Assembly (NCBI RefSeq): GCF_014207655.1
Contig: NZ_JACHHJ010000001.1
Span: 868,001-932,000, forward strand
Source of the DNA: Geomicrobium halophilum
GTDB taxonomy: Bacteria > Bacillota > Bacilli > Bacillales > Marinococcaceae
Reading direction: 5' to 3'
DNA: 64,000 bases
Shown in pieces: positions 18,647-27,886 of this stretch; position 1 is the stretch's first letter; each line of letters starts with the position of its first letter. Made by a program: the position numbers and the translations under genes. The notes under the pieces were generated by a model that saw nothing but the letters and a program-made list of their open reading frames with translations, ran no database searches and was not told the DNA's origin.

Positions 18647-18810
18647 TGTTCAAATGAAAAATAACTGCCTGTTTTAAGGAAGGGCGGCCAACACTGAAGT
18701 TAGGGTTGAGCTTCTGCTCCTCGAAGAAAACGACTTTTCCTTCAGGGGGCTTACCTTTCCGAAGGGCCGAGCTCGATGCTCTTATTTCTTTTTGTCCACC
18801 TTTTTGAATA
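18647..18810 (+). repeat. MITE-like interspersed repeat, copy D
   Basis: Begins AGAGGGTGTTCAAATG and ends CTTTTTGTCCACCTTTTTGAATA, matching the family ends with a few changes. It contains TGCTCCTCGAAGAAAACGACTTTTCCTTC-like internal sequence related to copies A and E (18714-18742). It lies between the convergent genes steA and the DUF2627 gene. Confidence 0.65.
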
Positions 18811-18826
18811 TGTCCATGATGCGTGG

Positions 18827-19084
18827 TTAACCTTCATCGGTTGCCTGTCCATTTTTCTTTTGAAAACGTGGGGCGACTTTATTATTTTTTCGATCTCGGT
18901 GAAAAATAAATCCACCAACGAACGCGAGTCCGGCAATAAACAATATGAATCCACTGGCAAACTGTAAGGCATAATTGGGGAAAGGATCATGTAGGACGGA
19001 GAAAAGGACGTCCCTCATCCACTTAATGCCTACCCCTGCCAAAAATACAGGAATCAATAATACAATGAGTGCAACTAGACGCAT
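18827..19084 (-). CDS. yqzF: DUF2627 family membrane protein (YqzF-like)
   Basis: Small membrane protein of unknown function. The 85 residues contain two hydrophobic helices (about 1-20 and 40-62) separated by a conserved IKWMRDVLFSVLHDPFPN segment, and a basic tail. GAAGGATGAAGC before the ATG serves as ribosome-binding site. YqzF lies next to the bkd locus in B. subtilis too, in opposite orientation to bkdR, which supports the assignment. Confidence 0.8.
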   Translation of the reverse strand: MRLVALIVLLIPVFLAGVGIKWMRDVLFSVLHDPFPNYALQFASGFILFIAGLAFVGGFIFHRDRKNNKVAPRFQKKNGQATDEG

Positions 19085-19293
19085 GCTTCATCCTTCTTTC
19101 GGTGCCCCTTGTCACAGGGTATGATCAATCATTATTTTAGCACATTCTTCTCACTCGTCATAATGTTGTACTTGCATCTAACATAAAGATTGGGGATAGT
19201 GGTAGGATGGGGATGGAAGTTATATAAGAGTACCGGGGGTTTTGTACTGGAAACAGCGGTTGAGAATGCCAATCATTGAAAGTAGGTGGGAGA

Positions 19294-21375
19294 TTGAAAG
19301 AGGCGATTATCGTTGGCGGTGGAAAAGGGGGAACAGCGCTTCTTGAGATGATGATCAGACATGACCATTTGGAAGTTGTCGGTTTGGCTGATCCATATTT
19401 ACAGGCGGAAGGTATGCGGCTTGCAAGTTGGTATGGTTTACACACGAGTGCTGATGCGTTTACGCTATATGATCAAGTTCGTCCGGATATCGTTTTTGAA
19501 GCAACAGGTAACGAATCAGTTTTTGCCCAGCTGCAGAGACATGTTCGTGTACAAACCGCAGTGATACCGGCGCACGTCTGTAATCTGCTATACAATCTTC
19601 TCATTGGAAAAGATGAACTCATTGAAAAGCTCAGCCACCAGGAACGCTTACACCGAACGATTTTACAATCTACACACGATGGCATGATTGCCATTGACAA
19701 AGATGAAAAAGTATTATTATTTAATCGTGCGGCTATGCGCATGACCGGTATTGATGGTGAAGAAGTAGCAGGCGAAAAGATTCAGGATGTGATGCCAAGC
19801 AGTAAACTTCCCCGGATCCTAAAAACGACAAATGTTGAGTATAACCAAAAACAAACGTTCGAGAACGGTCGCCAAATTGTTACGACGCGTATTCCACTCT
19901 GGATTGATGGGAAGTGTATCGGTGCATTAGCTGTGTTTCAGGATGTCACCGATATGATAGAAATGACAACCGAGGTTACGAATTTAAAAAGCGTACAGCA
20001 AATGCTTCAGGCCATTATCCATTCCTCTGACGAAGCAATTTCCGTAGTGAATGAAGAGGGAAAGGGGTTAATGATTAATCCTGCGTACACACGTCTGACA
20101 GGCTTAGAGGAACAGGAAGTGATCGGAAAGCCGGCAACAGAGGATATTTACGAGGGAGAAAGCATGCATATGCGTGCGATAAAAACTCGCCAACCTGTTC
20201 GCGGGACGCATATGAAAGTAGGGGCTCATAAAAAAGATGTCATCGTAAACGTAGCTCCTATTCTGGTAAACGGGGAACTCAAAGGGAGCGTCGGTGTTTT
20301 ACATGACGTATCTGAGATTCGGACGCTCACAAAGGAGTTGGAAAGGGCAAAGCGGCGCATTCGGACGTTAGAGGCAAAGTATACGTTTGAGGATATTATC
20401 GGACAGTCGCCCGCGCTTACATTCGCAAAGGATCAAGCGCGTAACAGTGCGCAAACTCCGGTAGATGTTCTTCTTCACGGGGAATCCGGGACTGGGAAAG
20501 AGTTATTTGCGCACGCGATACATAATGAAAGTAACCGAAGGTATGAACCATTTATACGAGTGAATTGTGCGGCGCTCACACCTTCGCTTTTGGAAAGTGA
20601 ACTGTTTGGATATGAAGATGGCGCATTTACAGGAGCAAAACGTGGAGGGAAGCGGGGTCTGTTTGAAGAAGCAGATGGCGGGAGCATCTTTTTAGATGAA
20701 ATCGGCGAAGTCCCAAAAGAAACCCAAGTCAAGCTGTTACGGATCCTTCAGGAAAAAGAGATTACGCGTGTAGGTGGGGCGAAAGCGATCACCATAAACG
20801 TACGTATTATCGCTGCAACAAATGTTGATTTGGAAAGCGCGATGCAAGATGGGCACTTTCGTGAAGATTTATTCTACCGGTTGAATAAAATGCCGATTTT
20901 CATCCCTTCTTTACGGGAGCGACAGGAAGATATTCCAGAGCTTTGTGACTATTTACTACATAAGATTAACCAGGAATATGGGCGTTCAGTCACAATTATT
21001 TCTGAGCATGCATTACAGCTTCTCTTGCGTTATCACTGGCCTGGCAATGTTCGTGAGCTTGAAAATATTCTCGGACGAGCGGTCATTCATATGAGTTACG
21101 GGGCAAAAGAGCTGAAAGCCAGTCATTTGCCGCCCCTGTCCATACACAATGCAAGCGATAAACGTTCACCTCTTCATGGAAAGCAATCAGGGACGCTCGC
21201 AGAGCGAATGGCTATTTACGAACAACAGGAACTGCTTGCCGCTTTGAAAGAAAATAACGGCAATAAAACGGCAACAGCACGATCGTTAGGCATTTCCGTT
21301 CGGAACTTATATTATAAATTGGAGAAACATGAGGTTGAAAAAGTTGACACGCAAAAAGTTTCACGGTATGAATAG
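19294..21375 (+). CDS. bkdR: Sigma-54-dependent activator BkdR
   Basis: Enhancer-binding protein that activates the sigma-54-dependent bkd operon. From the N-terminus: a Rossmann-like region with GGGKGGTALLEMM (about residues 1-105), two PAS domains (about 110-215 and 230-340), the AAA+ domain with Walker A GESGTGKE, the sigma-54 contact GAFTGA, Walker B GGSIFLDEIGE and WPGNVREL (about 360-590), and a C-terminal Fis-type helix-turn-helix (GNKTATARSLGISVRNLYYKL). Start TTG 19294 has AGGTGGG just upstream; TTG 19276 is an alternative adding six residues. A matching -24/-12 promoter lies ahead of bcd. Confidence 0.93.
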   Translation: MKEAIIVGGGKGGTALLEMMIRHDHLEVVGLADPYLQAEGMRLASWYGLHTSADAFTLYDQVRPDIVFEATGNESVFAQLQRHVRVQTAVIPAHVCNLLYNLLIGKDELIEKLSHQERLHRTILQSTHDGMIAIDKDEKVLLFNRAAMRMTGIDGEEVAGEKIQDVMPSSKLPRILKTTNVEYNQKQTFENGRQIVTTRIPLWIDGKCIGALAVFQDVTDMIEMTTEVTNLKSVQQMLQAIIHSSDEAISVVNEEGKGLMINPAYTRLTGLEEQEVIGKPATEDIYEGESMHMRAIKTRQPVRGTHMKVGAHKKDVIVNVAPILVNGELKGSVGVLHDVSEIRTLTKELERAKRRIRTLEAKYTFEDIIGQSPALTFAKDQARNSAQTPVDVLLHGESGTGKELFAHAIHNESNRRYEPFIRVNCAALTPSLLESELFGYEDGAFTGAKRGGKRGLFEEADGGSIFLDEIGEVPKETQVKLLRILQEKEITRVGGAKAITINVRIIAATNVDLESAMQDGHFREDLFYRLNKMPIFIPSLRERQEDIPELCDYLLHKINQEYGRSVTIISEHALQLLLRYHWPGNVRELENILGRAVIHMSYGAKELKASHLPPLSIHNASDKRSPLHGKQSGTLAERMAIYEQQELLAALKENNGNKTATARSLGISVRNLYYKLEKHEVEKVDTQKVSRYE

Positions 21376-21411
21376 AATTGCAGCAGTGAGCGGTTCCCCC
21401 TTAATAGAGGA

Positions 21412-21706
21412 TGTTCAAAAAGTCCGGGAAAACTTCCTCGAAAAAGAACATCATTTTTTCTTCGCGCGAGGAGGATTCGAGGAAGAGGATTCTAAAGCCG
21501 TCGAATATCTGAGTCATCTTGCGTGGTAAAGGGGCCAGCGTTATTATTTTCAGTGACACGCTGGCACTAGCGTCTACGACGCATTGCTCCTCGGAAAAGA
21601 ATCCCCCTTTTCCTTCGTGAGAGGTGAATGCTTTCGTGGTGCAAGCAGGATGCTCGAGACGGCCTTCCTTGTACTTCTCGGCTCTTTTTGTCCTCCTTTT
21701 CGAACA
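21412..21706 (+). repeat. MITE-like interspersed repeat, copy E (longest)
   Basis: Begins ATAGAGGATGTTCAAAAAGTCCGGGAAAA and ends CTTTTTGTCCTCCTTTTCGAACACACACTTATA across positions 21405-21718; the inverted terminal core is TGTTCAAAAAG. The block 21587-21660 is near-identical to 3676-3750 of copy A. It occupies most of the bkdR-bcd gap, ending 37 bp before the sigma-54 promoter. Confidence 0.75.
21534..21565. promoter_or_regulatory. Palindrome, candidate BkdR enhancer site
   Basis: Perfect 8-bp arms GCCAGCGT (21534-21541) and ACGCTGGC (21558-21565), 16 bp apart, 178 bp before the sigma-54 promoter: a typical distance for an activator-binding site. The palindrome is not present in the other full copies of the repeat. 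Assignment to BkdR is inference. Confidence 0.35.
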
Positions 21707-21742
21707 CACACTTATAAATAGAAGCCAGATCAAACTTTTCAT

Positions 21743-21759
21743 TTGGCATATGTTTTGCA
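21743..21759 (+). promoter_or_regulatory. Sigma-54 (-24/-12) promoter of the bkd operon
   Basis: TTGGCAT-N5-TTGCA matches the consensus YTGGCAC-N5-TTGCW at every key base, with GG (21745-21746) and GC (21757-21758) exactly 12 bp apart. It is 50 bp before bcd and follows the gene for a sigma-54 activator. Confidence 0.85.
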
Positions 21760-21809
21760 TGATTATAGTCATAAAACAGCAACAGAGATAAACTCTTAGG
21801 GGGGCAATC

Positions 21810-22898
21810 ATGGAATTATTTGAGCAGATGGCAAAAGAAAATTATGAACAAGTTATCTTTTGCCAGGAAAAGACCGCAGGTCTTAAAGCGATTATAGCGA
21901 TTCACGACACTACCCTCGGTCCGGCACTGGGCGGAACGAGAATGTGGAATTATGAAAATGAGGAACAAGCGCTCATTGATGTGCTCCGTCTTGCCAAGGG
22001 AATGACCTATAAAAACGCTGCAGCCGGCCTTAATCTAGGCGGAGGTAAAGCAGTAATCATAGGTGACTCCCGTCATGATAAAAACGAGGCTATGCTAAGG
22101 GCGTTCGGACGTTATATCCAAGGATTAAATGGACGCTATATTACTGCAGAGGACGTCGGGACATCGGAAATGGATATGGATACCATTCATTTGGAGACTG
22201 AGTATGTCACCGGCCGCTCTCCTGCTACTGGTGCGGGTGGAAATCCTTCTCCTGTCACAGCTTACGGCGTATACGTCGGGATGAAGGCGACGGCTAAAGA
22301 AGCGTTTGGATCTGACTCATTAGCAGGTAAAACCATTGTGGTTCAAGGGGTAGGAAACGTTGCTTATCACCTCTGTGAATTTTTATATAAAGAAGGGGCA
22401 AAGCTTGTAGTTACTGATATACACAAACCATTGGTAGACCGGGTGGTTGATGCATTTGAGGCTAAGGCCGTTGAACCTGATGCGATTTACGATGTGGAAT
22501 GTGATATTTTTGCCCCATGTGCCCTGGGCGCGACCATTAACGATGAAACGATTGATCGTATTCAGGCACCTGTGATCGCTGGTGCCGCCAATAATCAACT
22601 TAAAAATCCATACCACGGGGATTTACTCCATAATAAGGGGATCCTCTATGCTCCGGATTATGTGATCAATGCAGGCGGTGTCATTAATGTTGCTGATGAG
22701 TTGCAAGGATACAATCAAAAACGTGCGATGAAGAGTGTTGAAAATGTGTTTGAACAAATGACGAAAGTTTATGAGATCGCACGAAGAGACGAAATCCCGT
22801 CCTACCAGGCCGCCAACCGCTTAGCTGAAGAGAGAATTGCAAGTGTAAAAGCGGCACGAAAACCTTATGTGAGAAATACCAAAAACGTTTTAGGATAA
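21810..22898 (+). CDS. bcd: Leucine (branched-chain amino acid) dehydrogenase
   Basis: NAD-dependent oxidative deamination of leucine, valine and isoleucine to 2-keto acids, which feed the downstream dehydrogenase. The 362-aa Glu/Leu/Phe/Val-dehydrogenase has the catalytic Lys motif [27 protein letters not shown] near the N-terminus, [11 protein letters not shown], and the NAD-binding [12 protein letters not shown]. First gene after the sigma-54 promoter; the ribosome-binding site is AGGGGGG. lpdV follows after 18 nt. Confidence 0.96.
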   Translation: MELFEQMAKENYEQVIFCQEKTAGLKAIIAIHDTTLGPALGGTRMWNYENEEQALIDVLRLAKGMTYKNAAAGLNLGGGKAVIIGDSRHDKNEAMLRAFGRYIQGLNGRYITAEDVGTSEMDMDTIHLETEYVTGRSPATGAGGNPSPVTAYGVYVGMKATAKEAFGSDSLAGKTIVVQGVGNVAYHLCEFLYKEGAKLVVTDIHKPLVDRVVDAFEAKAVEPDAIYDVECDIFAPCALGATINDETIDRIQAPVIAGAANNQLKNPYHGDLLHNKGILYAPDYVINAGGVINVADELQGYNQKRAMKSVENVFEQMTKVYEIARRDEIPSYQAANRLAEERIASVKAARKPYVRNTKNVLG

Positions 22899-22916
22899 AA
22901 GAAAGGAGGGACGGTT

Positions 22917-24341
22917 ATGCCGGAGGAATATGACCTCGTCGTAATCGGTGCTGGAACCGGTGGATATGTGGCAGCTATTCGTGCAGCGCAACTCGGGAAC
23001 CAGGTCGCGCTTATTGAGAAAGGAGAGGTGGGCGGCACTTGTCTCCATAAAGGATGTATTCCGAGCAAAGCCCTGTTACGCAGTGCCGAAGTCTACAGTG
23101 AAGCAAAACGGGCGGAAGAGTTTGGCGTTCATACAGGGAAGCCCCAGCTTGATTTTACAAAGGTACAGTCACGTAAACAGACTATTGTTGATCAGCTGTC
23201 TAGCGGTGTCCAACAGTTATTGAAAAAAGAAGGCATTACCATCTATGAAGGTCATGCACGCATCCTGGGCCCTTCGATTTTTTCGCCGAGAGCAGGAAGT
23301 ATATCGATTGAAAAAAATGATGGCAGTGAAAATGAAGTATTGGTACCTAAACACGTCATCATTGCCAGCGGATCAAAGCCAAGACAATTACCCGGTATCG
23401 ATTTCTCTCAAGAAAATGTAATGACCTCTGATGATGCCCTTTTTATGGAAAGTTTGCCTGCGTCCATCGTTATCATCGGAGGCGGTGTTATTGGAATCGA
23501 ATGGGCGTCTATGCTCGTTGATTTTGATGTCGATGTGACCGTTTTAGAGGCTCAGGATCGCTTACTTTCAGGGGAAGATGAAGCGATTTCCAATGAAATG
23601 CGTAAGCAGTTAGAAGCTAGAGGTGTTCAAATCGTTGTAAATGCCGACGTACGAACGGAGGATTTAGACGTTAACAAAGAAGGAATTTCGTTATCAGCAG
23701 ATGTAGGTGGAAAAACGCAAAACTATCATGCTGATCGTTTGCTCGTCTCAGTCGGCCGTGAAGCGAATATTTCAGATATTGGACTTCAAAACACAGAGAT
23801 TGAGACCGAGCGTGGAAAGATCGTAACAAATGGCTGGGGGCAAACGAAAGAAGCGCATATATATGCGATCGGTGATGTCGTACGCGGTTTTGAACTTGCT
23901 CACGTTGCTTCTCATGAAGGGGTAACAGCGGTTGAACATATGAATGAAATGCAGCCTGCCAAATTGAACGCTCATCCTATGCCAAGGTGTACGTATAGTC
24001 ATCCTGAAGTTGCCTCTGTAGGGTTGAGTGAGGCGGAAGCAAAAGCGCAGGGATTTGACGTGAAAGTCGGGATCTTTCCGTTACAGGCGATTGGTAAGGC
24101 CCTCATTCAAGGAGACAAAGAAGGGTTTTGTAAATTCGTCTCAGATGGAAAGACCAATGATTTGTTAGGTGTTCATATCATTGGGGCGAAAGCGACCGAA
24201 TTAATCGCTGAAGGTACACTCGCTATGCTGCTTGATGCTGCCGATTGGGAGGTTGCTGAAACCGTACACCCCCATCCGAGTTTATCAGAAGTGTTTAAAG
24301 AAGCTGCTCTTCAAGCCGATCAACGTGCCATTCATATCTAG
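22917..24341 (+). CDS. lpdV: Dihydrolipoyl dehydrogenase (E3) of the bkd complex
   Basis: FAD enzyme that reoxidises the dihydrolipoyl arm of the E2 subunit. FAD-binding VVIGAGTGGYVAAIRAAQLG, redox-active disulfide GGTCLHKGCIPSKALL, NAD-binding IIGGGVIGIEWASM, YAIGDV, and the interface His motif HPHPSLSEV near the C-terminus (474 aa). AAAGGAGGG precedes ATG 22917. Encoded inside the bkd operon, so dedicated to this complex. The phosphotransbutyrylase and butyrate kinase genes flanking bcd in B. subtilis are absent. Confidence 0.97.
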   Translation: MPEEYDLVVIGAGTGGYVAAIRAAQLGNQVALIEKGEVGGTCLHKGCIPSKALLRSAEVYSEAKRAEEFGVHTGKPQLDFTKVQSRKQTIVDQLSSGVQQLLKKEGITIYEGHARILGPSIFSPRAGSISIEKNDGSENEVLVPKHVIIASGSKPRQLPGIDFSQENVMTSDDALFMESLPASIVIIGGGVIGIEWASMLVDFDVDVTVLEAQDRLLSGEDEAISNEMRKQLEARGVQIVVNADVRTEDLDVNKEGISLSADVGGKTQNYHADRLLVSVGREANISDIGLQNTEIETERGKIVTNGWGQTKEAHIYAIGDVVRGFELAHVASHEGVTAVEHMNEMQPAKLNAHPMPRCTYSHPEVASVGLSEAEAKAQGFDVKVGIFPLQAIGKALIQGDKEGFCKFVSDGKTNDLLGVHIIGAKATELIAEGTLAMLLDAADWEVAETVHPHPSLSEVFKEAALQADQRAIHI

Positions 24342-24353
24342 GAGGTGGGCAAA

Positions 24354-25346
24354 ATGAGCGAACCAAAACACGAAGCGCTTGGTTTAGAGCGTGATCAATT
24401 ACTTTCCATGTTCAAGACGATGCTTACAGCTCGTAAAATTGACGAACGCATGTGGCTGTTAAACCGGGCCGGAAAAATCCCATTTGTTATTTCTTGTCAG
24501 GGACAAGAAGCTGCGCAAATAGGTGCTGTCACTGCATTAAATACAGAAGAGGATTATATTCTCCCCTACTATCGGGACTTGGGAATGGTGCTTCATTTCG
24601 GAATGACGATCCAAGATTTAATGATGTCCGGGTTTGCCAGATCTGAAGATCCAAATTCAGGAGGAAGGCAAATGCCTGGACATTTTGGCAGTAAAAAGCA
24701 CCGAATCGTGACAGGTTCATCTCCGGTTACAACTCAAGTTCCTCATGCTGTTGGTTTTGCCCTAGCGGGTAAAATAAAAAGGGAAAATTTTATTTGCTTG
24801 ACGTCGTTCGGTGAGGGTTCTGCCAACCAGGGGGATTTTCATGAAGCGGCAAATTTCGCTGGGGTACATGATTTACCGGTCATCTTTTTATGTGAAAATA
24901 ATAAGTACGCGATCTCTGTTCCAGTTGATCGCCAACTTTCCTGTGAACGTGTATCAGATCGTGCGCAAGGATATGGAATGCCGGGAGAAACCGTAGATGG
25001 CAATGACCCGCTGGCGGTTTATGAAGTGGTAAAGAAAGCAGCGGAGCGAGCGCGTGAAGGCTCTGGCCCTTCCTTGATTGAGACCGTGTCATACAGGCTC
25101 ACTGCACATTCCAGTGATGACGATGACAGGTCATATCGCGGGCGTGAAGAAGTAGAAGAAGCAAGGCAAAAAGATGGGATCGTAACATTTGCCAAATATT
25201 TAAAAGAACACGATCTTCTTAGCGAAGATGAAGAAAAAGATATGCATAACAGTATACAAAAAGAGATCGATAAGGCTACGGATTTAGCAGAATCCGCAGC
25301 TTATGCAGAGGTTGAAACCACATTTAATCACGTCTACGATGCATAA
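24354..25346 (+). CDS. bkdAA: Branched-chain 2-keto acid dehydrogenase E1 alpha
   Basis: TPP-binding half of the E1 decarboxylase acting on keto acids from Leu, Ile and Val. The TPP signature runs from FGEGSANQGDFHEA to FLCENNKYA; GGRQMPGHFG and RLTAHSSDDD (phosphorylation-loop region) are E1-alpha hallmarks. 330 aa, the same as B. subtilis BkdAA. Start ATG 24354 with GGAGGTGGG upstream; GTG 24345 overlaps that site. Overlap is avoided with bkdAB, which starts 16 nt after the stop. Confidence 0.97.
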   Translation: MSEPKHEALGLERDQLLSMFKTMLTARKIDERMWLLNRAGKIPFVISCQGQEAAQIGAVTALNTEEDYILPYYRDLGMVLHFGMTIQDLMMSGFARSEDPNSGGRQMPGHFGSKKHRIVTGSSPVTTQVPHAVGFALAGKIKRENFICLTSFGEGSANQGDFHEAANFAGVHDLPVIFLCENNKYAISVPVDRQLSCERVSDRAQGYGMPGETVDGNDPLAVYEVVKKAAERAREGSGPSLIETVSYRLTAHSSDDDDRSYRGREEVEEARQKDGIVTFAKYLKEHDLLSEDEEKDMHNSIQKEIDKATDLAESAAYAEVETTFNHVYDA

Positions 25347-25362
25347 AGGGAGGAGGGTCCCT

Positions 25363-26349
25363 ATGACGACCATTAATTATATTAGCGCTGTGACCCAGGC
25401 ATTGGAAGAAGAGATGGAACGTGATGAAGGAGTTTTCGTTCTCGGTGAAGATGTTGGGGCAAGAGGCGGCGTATTCCGAGCTACTGAAGGTCTCTATGAA
25501 CGATTTGGGGAAGAACGCGTCTTGGATACTCCTCTCGCTGAATCAGCGATTGCAGGGGTTGGTATCGGTGCTGCCATGTACGGAATGCGCCCGGTGGCTG
25601 AAATGCAATTTGCTGACTTTATTTTTCCTGCTGTGAATCAAATTGTTTCTGAAGCAGCGAAAATTCGTTATCGCTCCAATAATGATTGGGAAGTTCCGCT
25701 TACGATCCGTGCGCCATATGGAGGCGGTATCCACGGGGCACTTTATCATTCTCAATCTGTTGAAGCGATGTTTTCAAGTATTCCTGGTTTAAAAGTCGTG
25801 ATTCCTTCTACTCCTTATGATGTAAAAGGGCTTTTAAAAGCTGCCATCCGTGATAATGATCCGGTTTTATTTTTTGAGCATAAAAAAGCGTATCGTCTGA
25901 TTAAGGGTGAAGTTCCGGAAGGGGACGATTATACGGTACCGATTGGGAAAGCTGATGTAAAACGGGAAGGGGATGACGTGACGGTCATTACATATGGACT
26001 TTGTGTCCATTTTGCCCTTCAGGCGGCTGAAAAACTGCAAGAGGAAGGTATCTCCACTCATATTCTCGACCTCAGGACGATTTATCCAATGGATCGGACG
26101 GGCGTCGTTGAGGCTGCTCGCCGGACCGGGAAAGTTCTGCTTGTTACCGAAGATACTAAAGAAGGAAGTGTGCTGAACGAAGCAGCAGCAGCCATCGCCG
26201 AAGAGTGTCTATTTGACCTGGATTCACCGATTGAGCGCCTTGCAGCTCCTGACGTACCGGCGATGCCCTATGCACCCCCGCTTGAGAAAACTTTTATGAT
26301 GAATGAGGACAAAGTTGAAAGTGCCATACGTGAATTGGCTCATTTCTAG
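25363..26349 (+). CDS. bkdAB: Branched-chain 2-keto acid dehydrogenase E1 beta
   Basis: Second E1 subunit, forming the alpha2-beta2 decarboxylase. Transketolase-type pyrimidine and C-terminal domains with FVLGEDVGARGGVF, DTPLAESAIAGVGIGAA, EMQFADFIFPAVNQI, RAPYGGGIHGALYHSQS and DLRTIYPMD. 328 aa. ATG 25363 lies 6 nt after GGGAGGAGGG; the upstream in-frame ATG at 25303 overlaps bkdAA and has no such signal. Confidence 0.97.
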   Translation: MTTINYISAVTQALEEEMERDEGVFVLGEDVGARGGVFRATEGLYERFGEERVLDTPLAESAIAGVGIGAAMYGMRPVAEMQFADFIFPAVNQIVSEAAKIRYRSNNDWEVPLTIRAPYGGGIHGALYHSQSVEAMFSSIPGLKVVIPSTPYDVKGLLKAAIRDNDPVLFFEHKKAYRLIKGEVPEGDDYTVPIGKADVKREGDDVTVITYGLCVHFALQAAEKLQEEGISTHILDLRTIYPMDRTGVVEAARRTGKVLLVTEDTKEGSVLNEAAAAIAEECLFDLDSPIERLAAPDVPAMPYAPPLEKTFMMNEDKVESAIRELAHF

Positions 26350-26361
26350 GAGGTCGTGTCG

Positions 26362-27588
26362 ATGAATAAGGAGATTACTATGCCTAAACTTGGTGAAAGT
26401 GTCACAGAAGGCACGCTCACTCGTTGGCTTGTCAGCCCCGGTGATTTGGTGAATAAATATGAACCCATCGCAGAGGTGGATACGGATAAAGTAAACGCTG
26501 AAGTTCCTTCTTCTTATACGGGTACGATGAGTGAGCTGGTTGCCAGTGAAAACGATACCGTTCAGGTCGGGGATCTCATCGCTTATATCGAAACTGATAG
26601 TGCTCCAAAAGAAGATGATAAAAGGCAAACATCAGCAAATCATGAAAAACCCCAAGTGGAAAACCAAGAAGATCATTCGTTGAAAAAGCGCTACTCTCCT
26701 GCTGTGCTTGCCTTGTCCCAAAAGCACAATATTGATTTAGAGCAAATTTCCGGATCAGGGAGGGGTGGACGCATTACTCGTAAAGATGTTGAAAAAGAAA
26801 TTGCATCGGCATCGGACCGAAGCACATTGACAGAACTCGGCCAGCAGCTAAAACCGGCGGTCGCTGAAACTGAGAAGAAAGCCCAACCGGAAGATGACAT
26901 TATCCCTGTCACCGGGGTCCGTAAGGCGATTGCTTCGAATATGAGTAAAAGTAAACAAGAAATACCACATGCTTGGACGATGGTCGAAGTGGATGTTACA
27001 AATATTGTCCGCTATCGTGATCAAGTGAAAGATGAATTTCGTGAAAATGAAGGGATTCCATTAACGTTTATGCCATTTTTTATGCAGGCTGTGGCTTCCG
27101 GACTTAAGAAATATCCAGAACTTAATGCCACTTGGCAGGGCGATCGTATCGTTCGGAAGAAAGCCATACATCTATCGATGGCGATTGCGACGGAAGAAGC
27201 CCTCTACGTCCCAGTGATCCAGCATGCGGATGAAAAGAATTTAAGAGGGATGGCACGGAGTCTGTCTACGCTTGCTGACAAAACCAGAAAAGGTCAACTA
27301 AATAGTGATGACATGCAAGGAGGAACCTTTACGTTAAACAACACAGGTTCCTTTGGGTCTGTTCAATCGATGCCGATTATTAATCCTCCCCAAGCAGCGA
27401 TTTTATCCGTTGAGTCGATTGTGAAGCGCCCAGTCGTTAAAGAAGATGACATGATTGCGATTCGTCACATGGTCAACCTTTGCCTCTCTCTTGATCACCG
27501 TGTGCTAGATGGACTGATTTGCGGACGGTTTTTAGCCTATGTCAAAGATCAGCTAGAAAATTTCAATGGAGAACGCTCAGGAATTTAA
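26362..27588 (+). CDS. bkdB: Branched-chain 2-keto acid dehydrogenase E2 (lipoamide acyltransferase)
   Basis: Transfers the branched acyl group from lipoyl arm to CoA, giving isobutyryl-, isovaleryl- and 2-methylbutyryl-CoA, primers of branched fatty acids. One lipoyl domain (residues 1-76, lipoylated Lys in DTDKVNAEV), a peripheral-subunit-binding domain (YSPAVLALSQKHNI...GRGGRITRKDV, about 110-145) and the catalytic domain ending with LDHRVLDG. 408 aa. ATG 26362 has AGGAGG 9 nt upstream; GTG 26356 is the less likely alternative. Last gene of the operon. Confidence 0.97.
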   Translation: MNKEITMPKLGESVTEGTLTRWLVSPGDLVNKYEPIAEVDTDKVNAEVPSSYTGTMSELVASENDTVQVGDLIAYIETDSAPKEDDKRQTSANHEKPQVENQEDHSLKKRYSPAVLALSQKHNIDLEQISGSGRGGRITRKDVEKEIASASDRSTLTELGQQLKPAVAETEKKAQPEDDIIPVTGVRKAIASNMSKSKQEIPHAWTMVEVDVTNIVRYRDQVKDEFRENEGIPLTFMPFFMQAVASGLKKYPELNATWQGDRIVRKKAIHLSMAIATEEALYVPVIQHADEKNLRGMARSLSTLADKTRKGQLNSDDMQGGTFTLNNTGSFGSVQSMPIINPPQAAILSVESIVKRPVVKEDDMIAIRHMVNLCLSLDHRVLDGLICGRFLAYVKDQLENFNGERSGI

Positions 27589-27696
27589 TCATTTCTTCGT
27601 ATCAAAAATGTAGTAACCCTCTTGCGAAACAATGTATTTGTGTTTTTCGTTTGGAATCGTTACAATATAGGTGCAATCCAACAACATAAAAGAGGA

Positions 27697-27863
27697 TGTA
27701 AAAAAGTCCGGGAAAAATTTCCATGAAAAAAATACCCTTTTTACGTGCGAAGGGTTGCTAACGTAGCGACAGTCTTTTCGCCCCGCTTTTAGGAGTGATA
27801 AGCTAGTGTTTGAAGCTACATGCTTTCAAATGACCCGGTTCTTTTTGTCCTCCTTTTTGAACA
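27697..27863 (+). repeat. MITE-like interspersed repeat, copy F
   Basis: Starts AAAGAGGATGTAAAAAAGTCCGGGAAAA and ends CTTTTTGTCCTCCTTTTTGAACACAAAC, both ends matching the family, with an internal AAAAAAATACCCTTTTTACGTGCGAAG related to copies A and E. It lies between bkdB and brxB; the brxB ribosome-binding site begins about 8 bp after it. Confidence 0.72.
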
Positions 27864-27886
27864 CAAACTAGAAAGGAGTAATCTTT

